NCBI GenBank assembly: GCA_016124585.1
Contig: WGNL01000030.1
Span: 84,324-148,323 of the forward strand
Direction: 5' to 3'
Source of the DNA: Bacteroidota bacterium
GTDB lineage: Bacteria; Bacteroidota; Bacteroidia; Chitinophagales; Saprospiraceae
DNA length: 64,000 bases
Numbering within the stretch: position 1 is the first letter of the stretch; each line of letters opens with the position of its first letter. The notes below the pieces were generated by a model. It saw only the letters and a list, made by a program, of their open reading frames with translations. It had not been told where the DNA came from and searched no databases. Positions 1 to 7,741 of the stretch are shown here, piece after piece. Both the position numbers and the translations under genes were made by a program.

Positions 1-230
1 AAAGCTACACCAGTGTCGCTGGTTTGGTTGTTTACAAAGTAAATACCTGCAATCAGCAAAAACATGGCAGCAATGGCAGATACCCAACGCATTAGCACCA
101 CGCTGCCATTTCGTTTTTGACTAAAATCGAGACGATTTTCGAGCTTTTGCCAAGCTTGAGCAGAAGGTTGCACACTTAGACCGTCACTACCTTCCTTAAA
201 TGCTGAAAAAATATTCTTTTGAGAGTTCAT
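1..230 (-). CDS. Probable anti-sigma factor, N-terminal part (cut by left edge)
   Basis: The minus strand is open from an ATG at 228-230 to the window edge, giving about 76 residues that begin MNSQKNIFSAFKEGSDG. A cytoplasmic-looking stretch of about 45 residues is followed by one hydrophobic segment (MRWVSAIAAMFLLIAGIYFV), a layout seen in single-pass anti-sigma regulators. It lies 69 bp downstream of an ECF sigma gene on the same strand, the usual position for the cognate anti-sigma factor. No zinc-binding HxxxCxxC motif is visible in the part present. The role is inferred from position and topology; the rest of the protein is outside the window. Confidence 0.6.
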   Translation of the reverse strand, partial: MNSQKNIFSAFKEGSDGLSVQPSAQAWQKLENRLDFSQKRNGSVVLMRWVSAIAAMFLLIAGIYFVNNQTSDTGVA

Positions 231-299
231 CACTTTTTATTTTGGACTATTTCTTTTGTGAAAATTAAATCTTGCTATTGAAAACAACCAATTTTGAAA

Positions 300-881
300 T
301 TACCCAACCTTCCCTAAGCGCTTTTTGACCAGTTCCTCCATTCTGTTCTTCGCTAAAATCAGCTGTGACTTGGAAGTGTTGATACTGATTCCCAGTTCAT
401 CGGCAATTTCCCGGTGTTTGTATCCTTCCACCACGTAGAGGTTGAAAACCGTGCGGTAACCAGGAGGCAATTCATCGAGTAATCCTAGAATGTCCTCAGA
501 TTCCAATTTATCCACCACATTGGATTCTTCACCCAAATCAATGTTTGGATTAATTTCCTCCGTGTATTTGAAGTGGTTGGCTTTGCGCAGGTGCATCAGG
601 CTCTCGTTTATCATGATGCGTCGAATCCAGCCCTCAAAACTGCCGTCGCCGTTGTACATGTCAATCTTCGTCAATACTTTGAAAAAACCTTCAACCATAA
701 CATCTTCTGCCTCCATGGGGTCATGAACGTAGCGCCTGCAAACACCAAGCATCACGGGTGCATGGCGTTCGTAGAGCATTTTTTGGGCTCTTCTATCCTG
801 TCGTTTGCAGGCTGCTATTAGGTCTTTCTCGTTCAAGCAGTGAAGGTGTTTTGAAAAATCGGCATCAAGTATTCCAATCAC
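300..881 (-). CDS. RNA polymerase ECF-type sigma-70 factor
   Basis: A 193-residue alternative sigma factor that would direct core RNA polymerase to a specific promoter set. Region 2 lies at about residues 25-100 (RHAPVMLGVCRRYVHD, then the EAEDVMVEGF helix and the GDGSFEGWIRRIMINE segment). Region 4 with its helix-turn-helix lies at about 132-187 (ELPPGYRTVFNLYVVEGY, HREIADELGISINTSKSQL). There is no region 1 or 3, as expected for the ECF group, and the length is typical. The following gene on the same strand is a probable membrane anti-sigma protein, so its activity is probably controlled by sequestration at the membrane. The regulon is unknown. Confidence 0.93.
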   Translation of the reverse strand: MIGILDADFSKHLHCLNEKDLIAACKRQDRRAQKMLYERHAPVMLGVCRRYVHDPMEAEDVMVEGFFKVLTKIDMYNGDGSFEGWIRRIMINESLMHLRKANHFKYTEEINPNIDLGEESNVVDKLESEDILGLLDELPPGYRTVFNLYVVEGYKHREIADELGISINTSKSQLILAKNRMEELVKKRLGKVG

Positions 882-951
882 CGATTTATAATTTCAAAGA
901 TGCACCGAAAGTTGTTTTTGGTGGAAACGTTCTTCTCAAAACTGTGGTTCA

Positions 952-983
952 TTGTTTTTTTGAGCCTCAAACGTTTAACTTTG
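952..983 (+). promoter_or_regulatory. Candidate Bacteroidota-type promoter of the VOC/lysA unit
   Basis: A TAACTTTG element at 976-983 matches the Bacteroidota -7 consensus TAnnTTTG exactly. A TTG at 952-954 stands 21 nt upstream, within the expected spacing for the -33 element. The ATG of the VOC gene is at 1000, which would leave a leader of roughly 10 nt. Predicted by eye only. Confidence 0.5.
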
Positions 984-999
984 TCAAACTTTTTGAAAA

Positions 1000-1383
1000 A
1001 TGCGCATTGAACACCTAGCCATTTGGGCCATTGATATTGAAAAATTGCGAGCATTTTACCTTAAATATTTCGGTGCCGTGTCCAATGACCGTTACCACAA
1101 TCCTACCAAAAATTTCCAATCGTATTTCCTTTCCTTCGGCACAGGTTGTCGGTTGGAATTGATGCAAAAAACTGAAATCCCCGAAACCAAAAACCTCGGA
1201 GAGGCAACTGGTATCACACATATCGCCTTTTCAGTGGGAAGTGAGGAAGCTGTAAATTCTCTGACTGAAACAATTCGAAGCGACGGCTACCAGGTAGTTG
1301 GTGAACCCCGCTGGACCGGTGATGGTTACTATGAAAGTGTGGTGCTTGACCCAGAGGGGAATAGGTTGGAAATCACCATTTGA
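1000..1383 (+). CDS. VOC-superfamily (glyoxalase/bleomycin resistance-like) protein
   Basis: A 127-residue single-module protein with the beta-alpha-beta-beta-beta repeats of the vicinal oxygen chelate fold. The four usual metal-ligand positions look occupied: His5 near the N-terminus (RIEHLAIW), Glu in CRLELM, His in GITHIAF and Glu in the terminal NRLEITI. This resembles glyoxalase I or lactoylglutathione lyase-like proteins, but the substrate cannot be told from sequence. It is the first gene of a probable unit with lysA, which starts 35 bp downstream on the same strand. Family assignment is firm; enzymatic function is open. Confidence 0.85.
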   Translation: MRIEHLAIWAIDIEKLRAFYLKYFGAVSNDRYHNPTKNFQSYFLSFGTGCRLELMQKTEIPETKNLGEATGITHIAFSVGSEEAVNSLTETIRSDGYQVVGEPRWTGDGYYESVVLDPEGNRLEITI

Positions 1384-1386
1384 ATC

Positions 1387-1406
1387 AAAATAACAATTCA
1401 ACAATA
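1387..1406 (+). promoter_or_regulatory. AT-rich leader motif upstream of lysA, shared with valS
   Basis: The segment contains AAATAACAATTCAACAATA, 12 nt ahead of the lysA ATG. The same 19 nt occur at 8938-8956 ahead of valS. There is no Shine-Dalgarno sequence at either gene. It may be a translational leader element or a chance product of AT-rich leaders. Confidence 0.35.
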
Positions 1407-1417
1407 CTTTTAAAATA

Positions 1418-2674
1418 ATGACATTATCCGACAATCGCTACCACCTCACCAACGGTGTTGACCCGTTGGCCCTCGTTGAAAAGTACGGCACTCCGCTGTA
1501 TGTGTATGACACTGCCATCATCGAGCGGCAATACAAACGGCTAGCCAATGCCTTCAGCGTACCAAAGCTGCACATCAATTACGCATGCAAAGCCAACACT
1601 AATATCAATATTTTGAAACTGCTCAAGAAACTCGGTTCGGGCTTGGACGCTGTTTCCCTCCAAGAAGTAGAGCTGGGCATCATGGCAGGTTACGCACCGA
1701 AAGATATCACGTTTACCCCAAACAGCGTGGCATTGGATGAGGTTAAAGCTGCATTGAAATTTGGAGTAAGAATCAATATTGATAATATCAGTTTGCTGGA
1801 ACAGTTTGGCATGGAACATCCGGAAGTTGCAGTAGGCATCCGCATTAATCCACATATCATGGCGGGTGGCAACTCAAAGATTTCTACAGGCCATATCGAT
1901 TCAAAATTTGGCATCAGCATTCACCAGTTGCCACATGTTTTTAAGGTAATTGAAACCACAGGTGTCAAAATTGATGGCCTTCACATGCACACTGGCAGCG
2001 ACATCCTGGATGCAAATGCCTTCTTGCTCGCCGCTGATATTTTGATGAATGCCGCCAGCAATTTCAAGTACCTTGAGTACATGGATTTTGGTAGCGGCTT
2101 CAAGGTGCCTTACAAGGAAGAAGATATTGAAACTGACATCGAGGAAGTTGGGGAACGCATCTCTGAACGCTTCAACCAGTTTTGCCAAGATTACGGTCGG
2201 GATTTAGCTTTGGTTTTCGAACCTGGAAAATTTCTAGTAAGCCAAGCAGGGTATTTCTTTGTTCGTTCCACGGTCGTAAAACCGACGCCGAGCACCGTTT
2301 TTGTAGGTGTGGATTCTGGCTTGAACCACCTCATTCGTCCCATGATGTACGGTAGTTACCACCGTATTGAAAATATCAGTTACCCACAAGGGAAACCTCG
2401 TATTTATACCGTTGTTGGCAATATTTGCGAAACGGATACCTTTGGCTCAAACCGTAAAATCGCAAGCGTTGAGGAAGGTGATGTCCTATGTCTTTTCAAC
2501 GCTGGAGCTTACGGGTTCACTATGGCCAGCAATTACAATTCTCGATTCCGCCCGGCAGAAGTGATGGTGCATGAGGGAAAAGACTATCTAATCCGCAAGC
2601 GGGAAACCATGCAGGATATTTTGCGTAATCAGGTCGAGGTAAAACTGGAGGAACAAGTTACACAAGCAAGTTGA
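1418..2674 (+). CDS. lysA: Diaminopimelate decarboxylase
   Basis: Converts meso-diaminopimelate to L-lysine and CO2, the last step of lysine synthesis, in the cytoplasm with PLP. The 418-residue length is typical. The PLP lysine is in the YACKAN motif (about residue 53). The barrel shows GSGLDAVSLQE, GIRINPH, KFGI and HMHTGSD (usually HIGS). The phosphate-binding glycine-rich loop is FGSGFKVPY, and EPGKFLVSQAG takes the place of the usual EPGR. The catalytic Cys lies in NICETDTFG from the C-terminal domain. These small departures from consensus resemble other Bacteroidota enzymes (from memory). It follows the VOC gene and precedes a lipoprotein gene on the same strand. Confidence 0.95.
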   Translation: MTLSDNRYHLTNGVDPLALVEKYGTPLYVYDTAIIERQYKRLANAFSVPKLHINYACKANTNINILKLLKKLGSGLDAVSLQEVELGIMAGYAPKDITFTPNSVALDEVKAALKFGVRINIDNISLLEQFGMEHPEVAVGIRINPHIMAGGNSKISTGHIDSKFGISIHQLPHVFKVIETTGVKIDGLHMHTGSDILDANAFLLAADILMNAASNFKYLEYMDFGSGFKVPYKEEDIETDIEEVGERISERFNQFCQDYGRDLALVFEPGKFLVSQAGYFFVRSTVVKPTPSTVFVGVDSGLNHLIRPMMYGSYHRIENISYPQGKPRIYTVVGNICETDTFGSNRKIASVEEGDVLCLFNAGAYGFTMASNYNSRFRPAEVMVHEGKDYLIRKRETMQDILRNQVEVKLEEQVTQAS

Positions 2675-2715
2675 GACTCTTTTTACCGAACTAATCCACT
2701 CAACATTTAAAGAAA

Positions 2716-3402
2716 ATGACACACAGAAAGCAGTTTTTTATTCTTATTTTACTTACAATCAACCTGTTGGCTTGTAAAAATGAGCCGAAAGAAACCACCA
2801 CTGAAACCAATGCACCAACCACTGAAAATGTACAGCAAAAGCGGGACAGCTTGGCTCAAGACCCAATGGAGACTACGCAGATTGCTGCACCAGCTTCAGC
2901 CCAACCCGTGAGTACCATTGGCAGGGAGGAAATTTTGTTGAAAGATGCTACCCAGATTGCCCTTCCTAAAGATGGTGACAAATCCAGCATGGTGATTTAT
3001 TTCGTTACCCCTGGGGCAAAATCCACTGAGTCAACGGCACTTTCCACGGATGGGTTAATACAATCTACCCGGCTCACCAGGATGATGGCCAATGCAGGTC
3101 TTACCGTGGTCTGGGCGGAAGGAAATACGGGAATGCAAACAGGGCTAGGTTCGGCAAAAGCAAACCAAGCTGAATTCAATTTGGTTGAACCAAAGACTGC
3201 CGTCGAAACAGTGAAAACAATTGTGGGCAATTACATGGGAAAGAAAATTCTCGTGGTAGCTAGCCCGCCAGTGCTGAATGAAATGATGACACAACTCGCT
3301 GGCAAACAAACAGTTGAAGTGCCAGCCTCTTATTCACCTGTGCTATATTACGCCAAAGTGCGTGCCATGGGTGATGCGGATATTATGGAGCTTAGCTATT
3401 AA
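2716..3402 (+). CDS. Predicted lipoprotein of unknown function
   Basis: A 228-residue protein with a lipoprotein signal (KQFFILILLTINLLAC, lipobox LLAC, Cys20). A Thr/Glu/Pro-rich linker of about 50 residues follows, then a folded domain from about residue 75. I do not recognise the family. The folded part contains an SSMVIYFVTPGAK strand and a TAVETVKTIVGNYMGKKILVVASPP stretch, read here as two overlapping strands; it is vaguely reminiscent of a phosphatase-like Rossmann fold, but no catalytic motif is clear. It starts 42 bp after lysA and is probably cotranscribed. Expected location is the periplasmic face of a membrane. Confidence 0.8.
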   Translation: MTHRKQFFILILLTINLLACKNEPKETTTETNAPTTENVQQKRDSLAQDPMETTQIAAPASAQPVSTIGREEILLKDATQIALPKDGDKSSMVIYFVTPGAKSTESTALSTDGLIQSTRLTRMMANAGLTVVWAEGNTGMQTGLGSAKANQAEFNLVEPKTAVETVKTIVGNYMGKKILVVASPPVLNEMMTQLAGKQTVEVPASYSPVLYYAKVRAMGDADIMELSY

Positions 3403-3420
3403 TTTTTTTTGATTTTTTGG

Positions 3421-3501
3421 AATGCCCTTCGGGCAATGTTTGCTTAAATTGTGGCTTTCAAAAATTGGCCAAATTCAGCGGTGCATTGTTCGAAGGGCAT
3501 T
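3421..3501. repeat. Inverted repeat downstream of the lipoprotein gene
   Basis: An 11-bp perfect inverted repeat, AATGCCCTTCG at 3421-3431 and CGAAGGGCATT at 3491-3501, is separated by about 59 nt. The left arm also forms a small local hairpin with GGGCA at 3431-3435. It lies between two co-directional genes and could act in termination or RNA folding; function is unproven. Confidence 0.45.
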
Positions 3502-3549
3502 TGTTTTTACAAAAGCATCGCTGAAGATGGTTGAAAATTATTGTTTGAC

Positions 3550-4338
3550 ATGAATTCACTGGTTGTTTTCTATTTTTTGGCTGCTTTTTTTCAAAAAAAC
3601 TGTTCTGAATTTCTTCCCCCTACTTCAAATATAGGTGTAGGGGCAAGCAAGGTGGTTGGGGCAAAAATGTACTTCGATGGAGACCCTAAATGCTTGAAAA
3701 AATATTGGAAATATTGGGAAGGCCCACGTTTATCAGCCCAAATGCCCGTTAAATGGCCGCTAGTCAAAGACCCTGACGGATCACCTGGGGCCGTCATGAG
3801 TAGCAAAGACCCAGACCCGAACGCATTAAAAGGACTTTACGGCAGCGCAGACCTGGTGACGAAAGATGTGTTTCGGGACTTTCGGGCGCACGTCGAGTTT
3901 TTGGTTAGGAAGCCTGGTGGCAACAGTGGTGTTTACCTTCAAAACCGCTATGAAATCCAAATTCTCGACGGTGATTCGACCACACATGGCATGGCTGCCA
4001 TTATCAATGAACAGGCTGCTCCTTATTTTATATACAACGGTATTGGGAAATGGAATGCTTATGATATCAACTTTCGGGCTGCCCGTTTCAAAGATGGTAA
4101 TTTGGTGGAACAGCCTAGGGTCACCATATATTTTAATGGTACTAAAATCCATCAAGATGAGGAAATTCAGCAGGTTTGGGGGGGCATCAACTCCGGGATA
4201 GACGGCGGCAATAACGGTGGAAAAGGCATTACGGATAAACCAGGAGGATTAAAATTACAGTCTGAGGGGCATGAAGTTCTTTATCGAAATATTTGGATTA
4301 AGAAGATGAATTTCAAATTTCCGAGCACAGATTTTTAG
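3550..4338 (+). CDS. DUF1080 (3-keto-disaccharide hydrolase-like) protein
   Basis: A member of the DUF1080 family, a concanavalin-like beta-sandwich found in many Bacteroidota secreted sugar-processing proteins. The ATG at 3550 is preferred over the in-frame TTG at 3541. Typical features are the DFRAHVEFLV strand, PGGNSGVYLQNRYEIQILD and the end GHEVLYRNIWIKKM. The N-terminus is hydrophobic (NSLVVFYFLAAFF), suggesting export. A paralogue sits at 46046-46843, which shares the NSGVFL-type and YRNVWV-type motifs. The likely substrate is a carbohydrate or glycoside, but this cannot be read from the sequence. Confidence 0.85.
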   Translation: MNSLVVFYFLAAFFQKNCSEFLPPTSNIGVGASKVVGAKMYFDGDPKCLKKYWKYWEGPRLSAQMPVKWPLVKDPDGSPGAVMSSKDPDPNALKGLYGSADLVTKDVFRDFRAHVEFLVRKPGGNSGVYLQNRYEIQILDGDSTTHGMAAIINEQAAPYFIYNGIGKWNAYDINFRAARFKDGNLVEQPRVTIYFNGTKIHQDEEIQQVWGGINSGIDGGNNGGKGITDKPGGLKLQSEGHEVLYRNIWIKKMNFKFPSTDF

Positions 4339-4369
4339 GCACCTAGAGTCATTTGGGATTTCCATGTAC

Positions 4370-4398
4370 TTCCTGAATTCCCCATAAAAATTCAGGAA
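4370..4398 (+). terminator. Hairpin downstream of the DUF1080 gene
   Basis: TTCCTGAATT and AATTCAGGAA form a 10-bp perfect stem with a 9-nt loop, 32 bp after the stop codon. No long T-run follows, so intrinsic termination is plausible but not certain. Confidence 0.5.
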
Positions 4399-4462
4399 AG
4401 TGTAACAGTTTGACCAACGGTATCGTCCTGCATTAAAATTTTACCATAAATCACCCGACTTT

Positions 4463-6613
4463 ATGCCAATCAAATCATTGCCTATTTTATTCTTATTTTC
4501 GTTAATTTCATTAGCAGTTTTTTCTCAAGAAACCCTTGTTTTGACTGGTAAAATTTTGGATAAAAAAACAAGACAACCCATACCATACGCTCATATTGGT
4601 ATCCCAGAAAAAGGCATTGGCACTACTACGGGTTACGACGGCAGTTTTGAGTTCAAATTGCCAAAGGAAAATGAAAAATCCATGATTTCTGTATCTTTTA
4701 TGGGGTATGAAACTTACAGTAATCCCATTTCCAGTTTTAAGAATGGCTCAATTATTTTCCTTGAACAAGCTACTACAAATCTAACGGAGGTCGTAGTTAT
4801 GGATAAAAATGCTATAGTGAATATCATTCGAAAGGCAGTAAATAATATCCCCAAAAATTATCCAAGTTCAGCTTCCAATTATCTAGCTTTTTATCGGGAG
4901 TCTTTAACCGATGATAGTTTACGTTATAAATATTTAGCAGAAGGCGTTTTAAAAGTATTTAAAACGAGCTACAAGAATGAAAAAGAAGGTCAAGTAGGCT
5001 TAGTACAAGGGCGAAAAATCAACTTACAAGACCCCTTGGATACAATATTTAACTCAGGTCTGTCCTCTGGCCACATGGCTGCGCATCGTTTTGATTTTGT
5101 GAAAAATAGGGAGGATTTTATTGACGAAGCATATTTTCCTTATTATAAATATTGGATTGAAAATATAACGACATATAATGGCCGGACGGTCTATGTCATT
5201 GGTTTTGATAAAGATATAGAACCAAGTTTGGGCGGTGTGCCAAAGCGGAAAAAGAAAAAACTCAGCCTAGTCGATAGGTTAACAGGGAAAAAGGAAGGAG
5301 ATAGTTCTGGCAGTGCTTCAGCACGTATGAAGGGCCGAATTTTCATTGAAAAAGAATCGTATGCGTTTATCCGAGCTGAATTTGAAATTACAAAGGAAGG
5401 GCTAAAAAAAATGATGGATTACCCATTATATGTCGGAGATTGGAAATCGAATAAATACATAGTGAATTACCGGAAGCATGAAGGCAAATGGTATTTCAGT
5501 GATGCCCTTCGGGAAGGTGTGCGCTCAAATGGAGGTATATATGCCAATGAAATTAAAATGACGGAAATTGAAAAGGAAAAAGGCAACCAGATTCCTTATT
5601 TGGAGCGATTGGAGCGTGGCAATGAATTTGTGCAATTAACCGGAAAATACGACGATGATTTCTGGAAGAATTATAACGTTACGCCTATGAGTGAAGGGCT
5701 TGCGGAAGGTATGCAGCAATATAAAAACATGCTAAAAGCCCAAGAAGCTTTCAGCACTGAAAATATGAATGCCATTCAACAAAAACGGGATTCCGTTGAG
5801 GCTGCGGAAATTCAAAAGAAGAAGGAGGAAATGGCAAAGAACGATGAAATAACCGATGAACAGCTCGCCGATGTTGATTATATTCCAGAAAATCTGCGCA
5901 AGACCGATAGGGTAAAAAAGAAATTCAAACGCTTCAATATGTCGTTGGGGCTTGGAACGCATTTGGTGTTGACAGAACCTACTTCCTTGACCATCAATTA
6001 CTTGGATGGAAAGGAAGGTCAAATTCTTTCACTTTCTGACGATTTAAAAAAACGGGATTTTGAGGTCATCGGCCGTTGGGATTTTGATATTGCTTTCAAT
6101 AAAAACCTATTCATGCGATTTGGTTGGGGCTTTGATTTTTGGAACAGTATCTACAAGGACAGGGCTATTGGCCTCGGATTTCAGACCAATATGACACCAC
6201 GCCGCCGCCCCATATATTTGCGAACAGTAGCACAATATAGTTATCTGCGTTATTATCGAAAATTAGGCAATGCAGAGAATGATTATGGCAAATTTAAAGT
6301 GGAAGGTGAGAAATTCAAAGGCAATGAAATCAGCCTAAGTTATGGTAGCCATAGCCATAACCTGAACCTGACTGGTGAAATATCCATTGAATTAAACCGC
6401 AATCGAGAATTATATTTCAGGGGTACCTATCATTATGCTTTTGCGAGAAAACAAGACGTTTGGTTCCGGGAAACAAAACGACCATTCCGTGCTGACCATC
6501 GGTTGCCATTATCTGATTCAAGACTGGAAGTATTGAGCAATGATGCGGCTTTTAACTCGCCAATCATGCCACAACAAACGCTATCATTTACTGTTGGGTT
6601 GTTATTTAAGTAG
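4463..6613 (+). CDS. DUF5686 / carboxypeptidase-regulatory-like outer-membrane protein
   Basis: A 716-residue envelope protein. A signal peptide (about residues 1-21, ending VFSQ) precedes a CarboxypepD_reg-like domain (about 25-110: LTGKILDKKTRQPIPYAHIG, GYDGSFEFKLP, SFMGYET). The large remainder matches the DUF5686 layout: a periplasmic stretch starting around NIIRKAVNNIPKNYPS, a charged region near residues 430-490, and a C-terminal beta-barrel ending in the aromatic-rich TLSFTVGLLFK, typical of an outer-membrane strand. The function of the family is not established; it is common in Bacteroidota envelopes. It stands alone and faces convergent aroF across a strong palindrome. Confidence 0.85.
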   Translation: MPIKSLPILFLFSLISLAVFSQETLVLTGKILDKKTRQPIPYAHIGIPEKGIGTTTGYDGSFEFKLPKENEKSMISVSFMGYETYSNPISSFKNGSIIFLEQATTNLTEVVVMDKNAIVNIIRKAVNNIPKNYPSSASNYLAFYRESLTDDSLRYKYLAEGVLKVFKTSYKNEKEGQVGLVQGRKINLQDPLDTIFNSGLSSGHMAAHRFDFVKNREDFIDEAYFPYYKYWIENITTYNGRTVYVIGFDKDIEPSLGGVPKRKKKKLSLVDRLTGKKEGDSSGSASARMKGRIFIEKESYAFIRAEFEITKEGLKKMMDYPLYVGDWKSNKYIVNYRKHEGKWYFSDALREGVRSNGGIYANEIKMTEIEKEKGNQIPYLERLERGNEFVQLTGKYDDDFWKNYNVTPMSEGLAEGMQQYKNMLKAQEAFSTENMNAIQQKRDSVEAAEIQKKKEEMAKNDEITDEQLADVDYIPENLRKTDRVKKKFKRFNMSLGLGTHLVLTEPTSLTINYLDGKEGQILSLSDDLKKRDFEVIGRWDFDIAFNKNLFMRFGWGFDFWNSIYKDRAIGLGFQTNMTPRRRPIYLRTVAQYSYLRYYRKLGNAENDYGKFKVEGEKFKGNEISLSYGSHSHNLNLTGEISIELNRNRELYFRGTYHYAFARKQDVWFRETKRPFRADHRLPLSDSRLEVLSNDAAFNSPIMPQQTLSFTVGLLFK

Positions 6614-6620
6614 AAGTGCC

Positions 6621-6657
6621 GCAACGTCGGCGAGGTTCAAAACCTCGCCGACGTTGC
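6621..6657. repeat. REP-like palindrome between convergent genes
   Basis: A perfect 17-bp stem (GCAACGTCGGCGAGGTT paired with AACCTCGCCGACGTTGC) has a 3-nt loop. It fills almost the whole gap between the DUF5686 stop and the aroF stop. It probably serves as a bidirectional terminator. Its AGGTT-CAA-AACCT centre resembles the GGGTTTC-AAACCC centre of the two palindromes flanking the RAYT gene at 11.7-12.7 kb, so it may belong to a REP family. Confidence 0.75.
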
Positions 6658-6658
6658 A

Positions 6659-7657
6659 TTATATAATTTCTCTTCCAACGGCAACTGCTATATTTCGCAT
6701 ATCACCCATTAGTTTGGTAAATACCTCAAAATCAAGCTGTTGCGCTGCATCGCTCTTCGCCAATTTTGGATTTGGATGTGTTTCAATCAATAAGCCATCA
6801 CAACCAAAAGCCACGCTTGCTTTCGCCAAATCCGGCACGCCATAGGCATATCCCATTGCATGGCTAGGGTCTAAAATTACTGGGCAATTCGTATGCTGTT
6901 TCAGCCAAGCTGCACCGCATAAATCGAAAGTAAAACGGGTTTTTGTTTCAAAGGTGCGGATGCCCCGCTCGCAAAGAATCACTTCCGAATTGCCACCGCT
7001 CAGAATGAATTCCGCTGCCTGAACGAATTCCTGCAAGGTCGTTCCGAAGCCTCGTTTTAACAAAATTGGCTTCCGAATTTCCCCACAGCGACGCAAAATG
7101 CTTTGGTCGTACATCGCCTTCGCCCCGATTTGCACGATGTCCGTGTATTCGATGACTTCTTCGATATGCGAGGAATCTTTTACCTCTGTGATGATATTCA
7201 ACCCGTACTGCCTCCGCACCTCGGCGAGCATTTTCAATCCCTCCAAACCAAGCCCCTGAAAAGTGTAGGGTGAAGTTCGGGGTTTGTAGCAACCAGCCCG
7301 CAAGGTGCTGATATTCAGCGATTTGAGCAATCTGGCTGTGGCGTCGATTTGCTCCCAAGATTCAATGGAGCATGGCCCAGCAATGACTACGGTATTGTCT
7401 GTATCGCCACCAATTTCCGTATTTCCCCAGCGGATTCGGCGTAGTTCGCTTTTGTAGTTTTTGCTGGCTAATTGTATGTCGGAGTCCATTGGCCAAGAGG
7501 ATTGAACGTGGGCTTGGACGCTGGTAGGGATGTCCTTCTGCGCAAAAGGTGTGACCAATACGTAGTAGTCAGCCTCTTTGAAAACGATGGCTTTCAGGTG
7601 TTCGCCAATTTCATTAGCAGTTTGGGCTGATACTGAATTATTGAGATGAATAATCAT
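6659..7657 (-). CDS. aroF: 3-deoxy-7-phosphoheptulonate (DAHP) synthase, type I-beta-like
   Basis: Condenses phosphoenolpyruvate and erythrose 4-phosphate to DAHP, the entry step to chorismate and aromatic amino acids. From the preferred ATG at 7657 (MIIHLNNS) the protein has 332 residues; upstream in-frame codons up to 7714 look non-coding. A ferredoxin-like N-terminal domain (about 1-70) precedes the TIM barrel. Barrel motifs include IAGPCSIES (metal-binding Cys96), RAGCYKPRTSPY, TEVKDSSH, QIGAKAMYD, LLKRGFGTT, LDPSHAMG and LIETHPNP. This layout matches the Thermotoga-type enzyme in which the N-terminal domain binds aromatic amino acids for feedback control. An epimerase-CBS fusion lies 84 bp upstream on the same strand. 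Confidence 0.93.
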   Translation of the reverse strand: MIIHLNNSVSAQTANEIGEHLKAIVFKEADYYVLVTPFAQKDIPTSVQAHVQSSWPMDSDIQLASKNYKSELRRIRWGNTEIGGDTDNTVVIAGPCSIESWEQIDATARLLKSLNISTLRAGCYKPRTSPYTFQGLGLEGLKMLAEVRRQYGLNIITEVKDSSHIEEVIEYTDIVQIGAKAMYDQSILRRCGEIRKPILLKRGFGTTLQEFVQAAEFILSGGNSEVILCERGIRTFETKTRFTFDLCGAAWLKQHTNCPVILDPSHAMGYAYGVPDLAKASVAFGCDGLLIETHPNPKLAKSDAAQQLDFEVFTKLMGDMRNIAVAVGREII

Positions 7658-7706
7658 GGTAGAAATTGTAGTCGCCCAATTTATTGGACTGACTGATTTA
7701 TTGAAT

Positions 7707-7736
7707 TTGGTCAACCCAATTTATTGGGCTGACCAA
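7707..7736 (-). promoter_or_regulatory. Hairpin in the leader of aroF
   Basis: TTGGTCAACCCAA at 7707-7719 and TTGGGCTGACCAA at 7724-7736 form a 13-bp stem with one mismatch and a 4-nt loop. It lies between the end of the epimerase-CBS gene and the start of aroF, both on the minus strand. It could be a terminator, an attenuator or an operator; no T-run is seen on either side. Confidence 0.45.
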
Positions 7737-7741
7737 AACGT

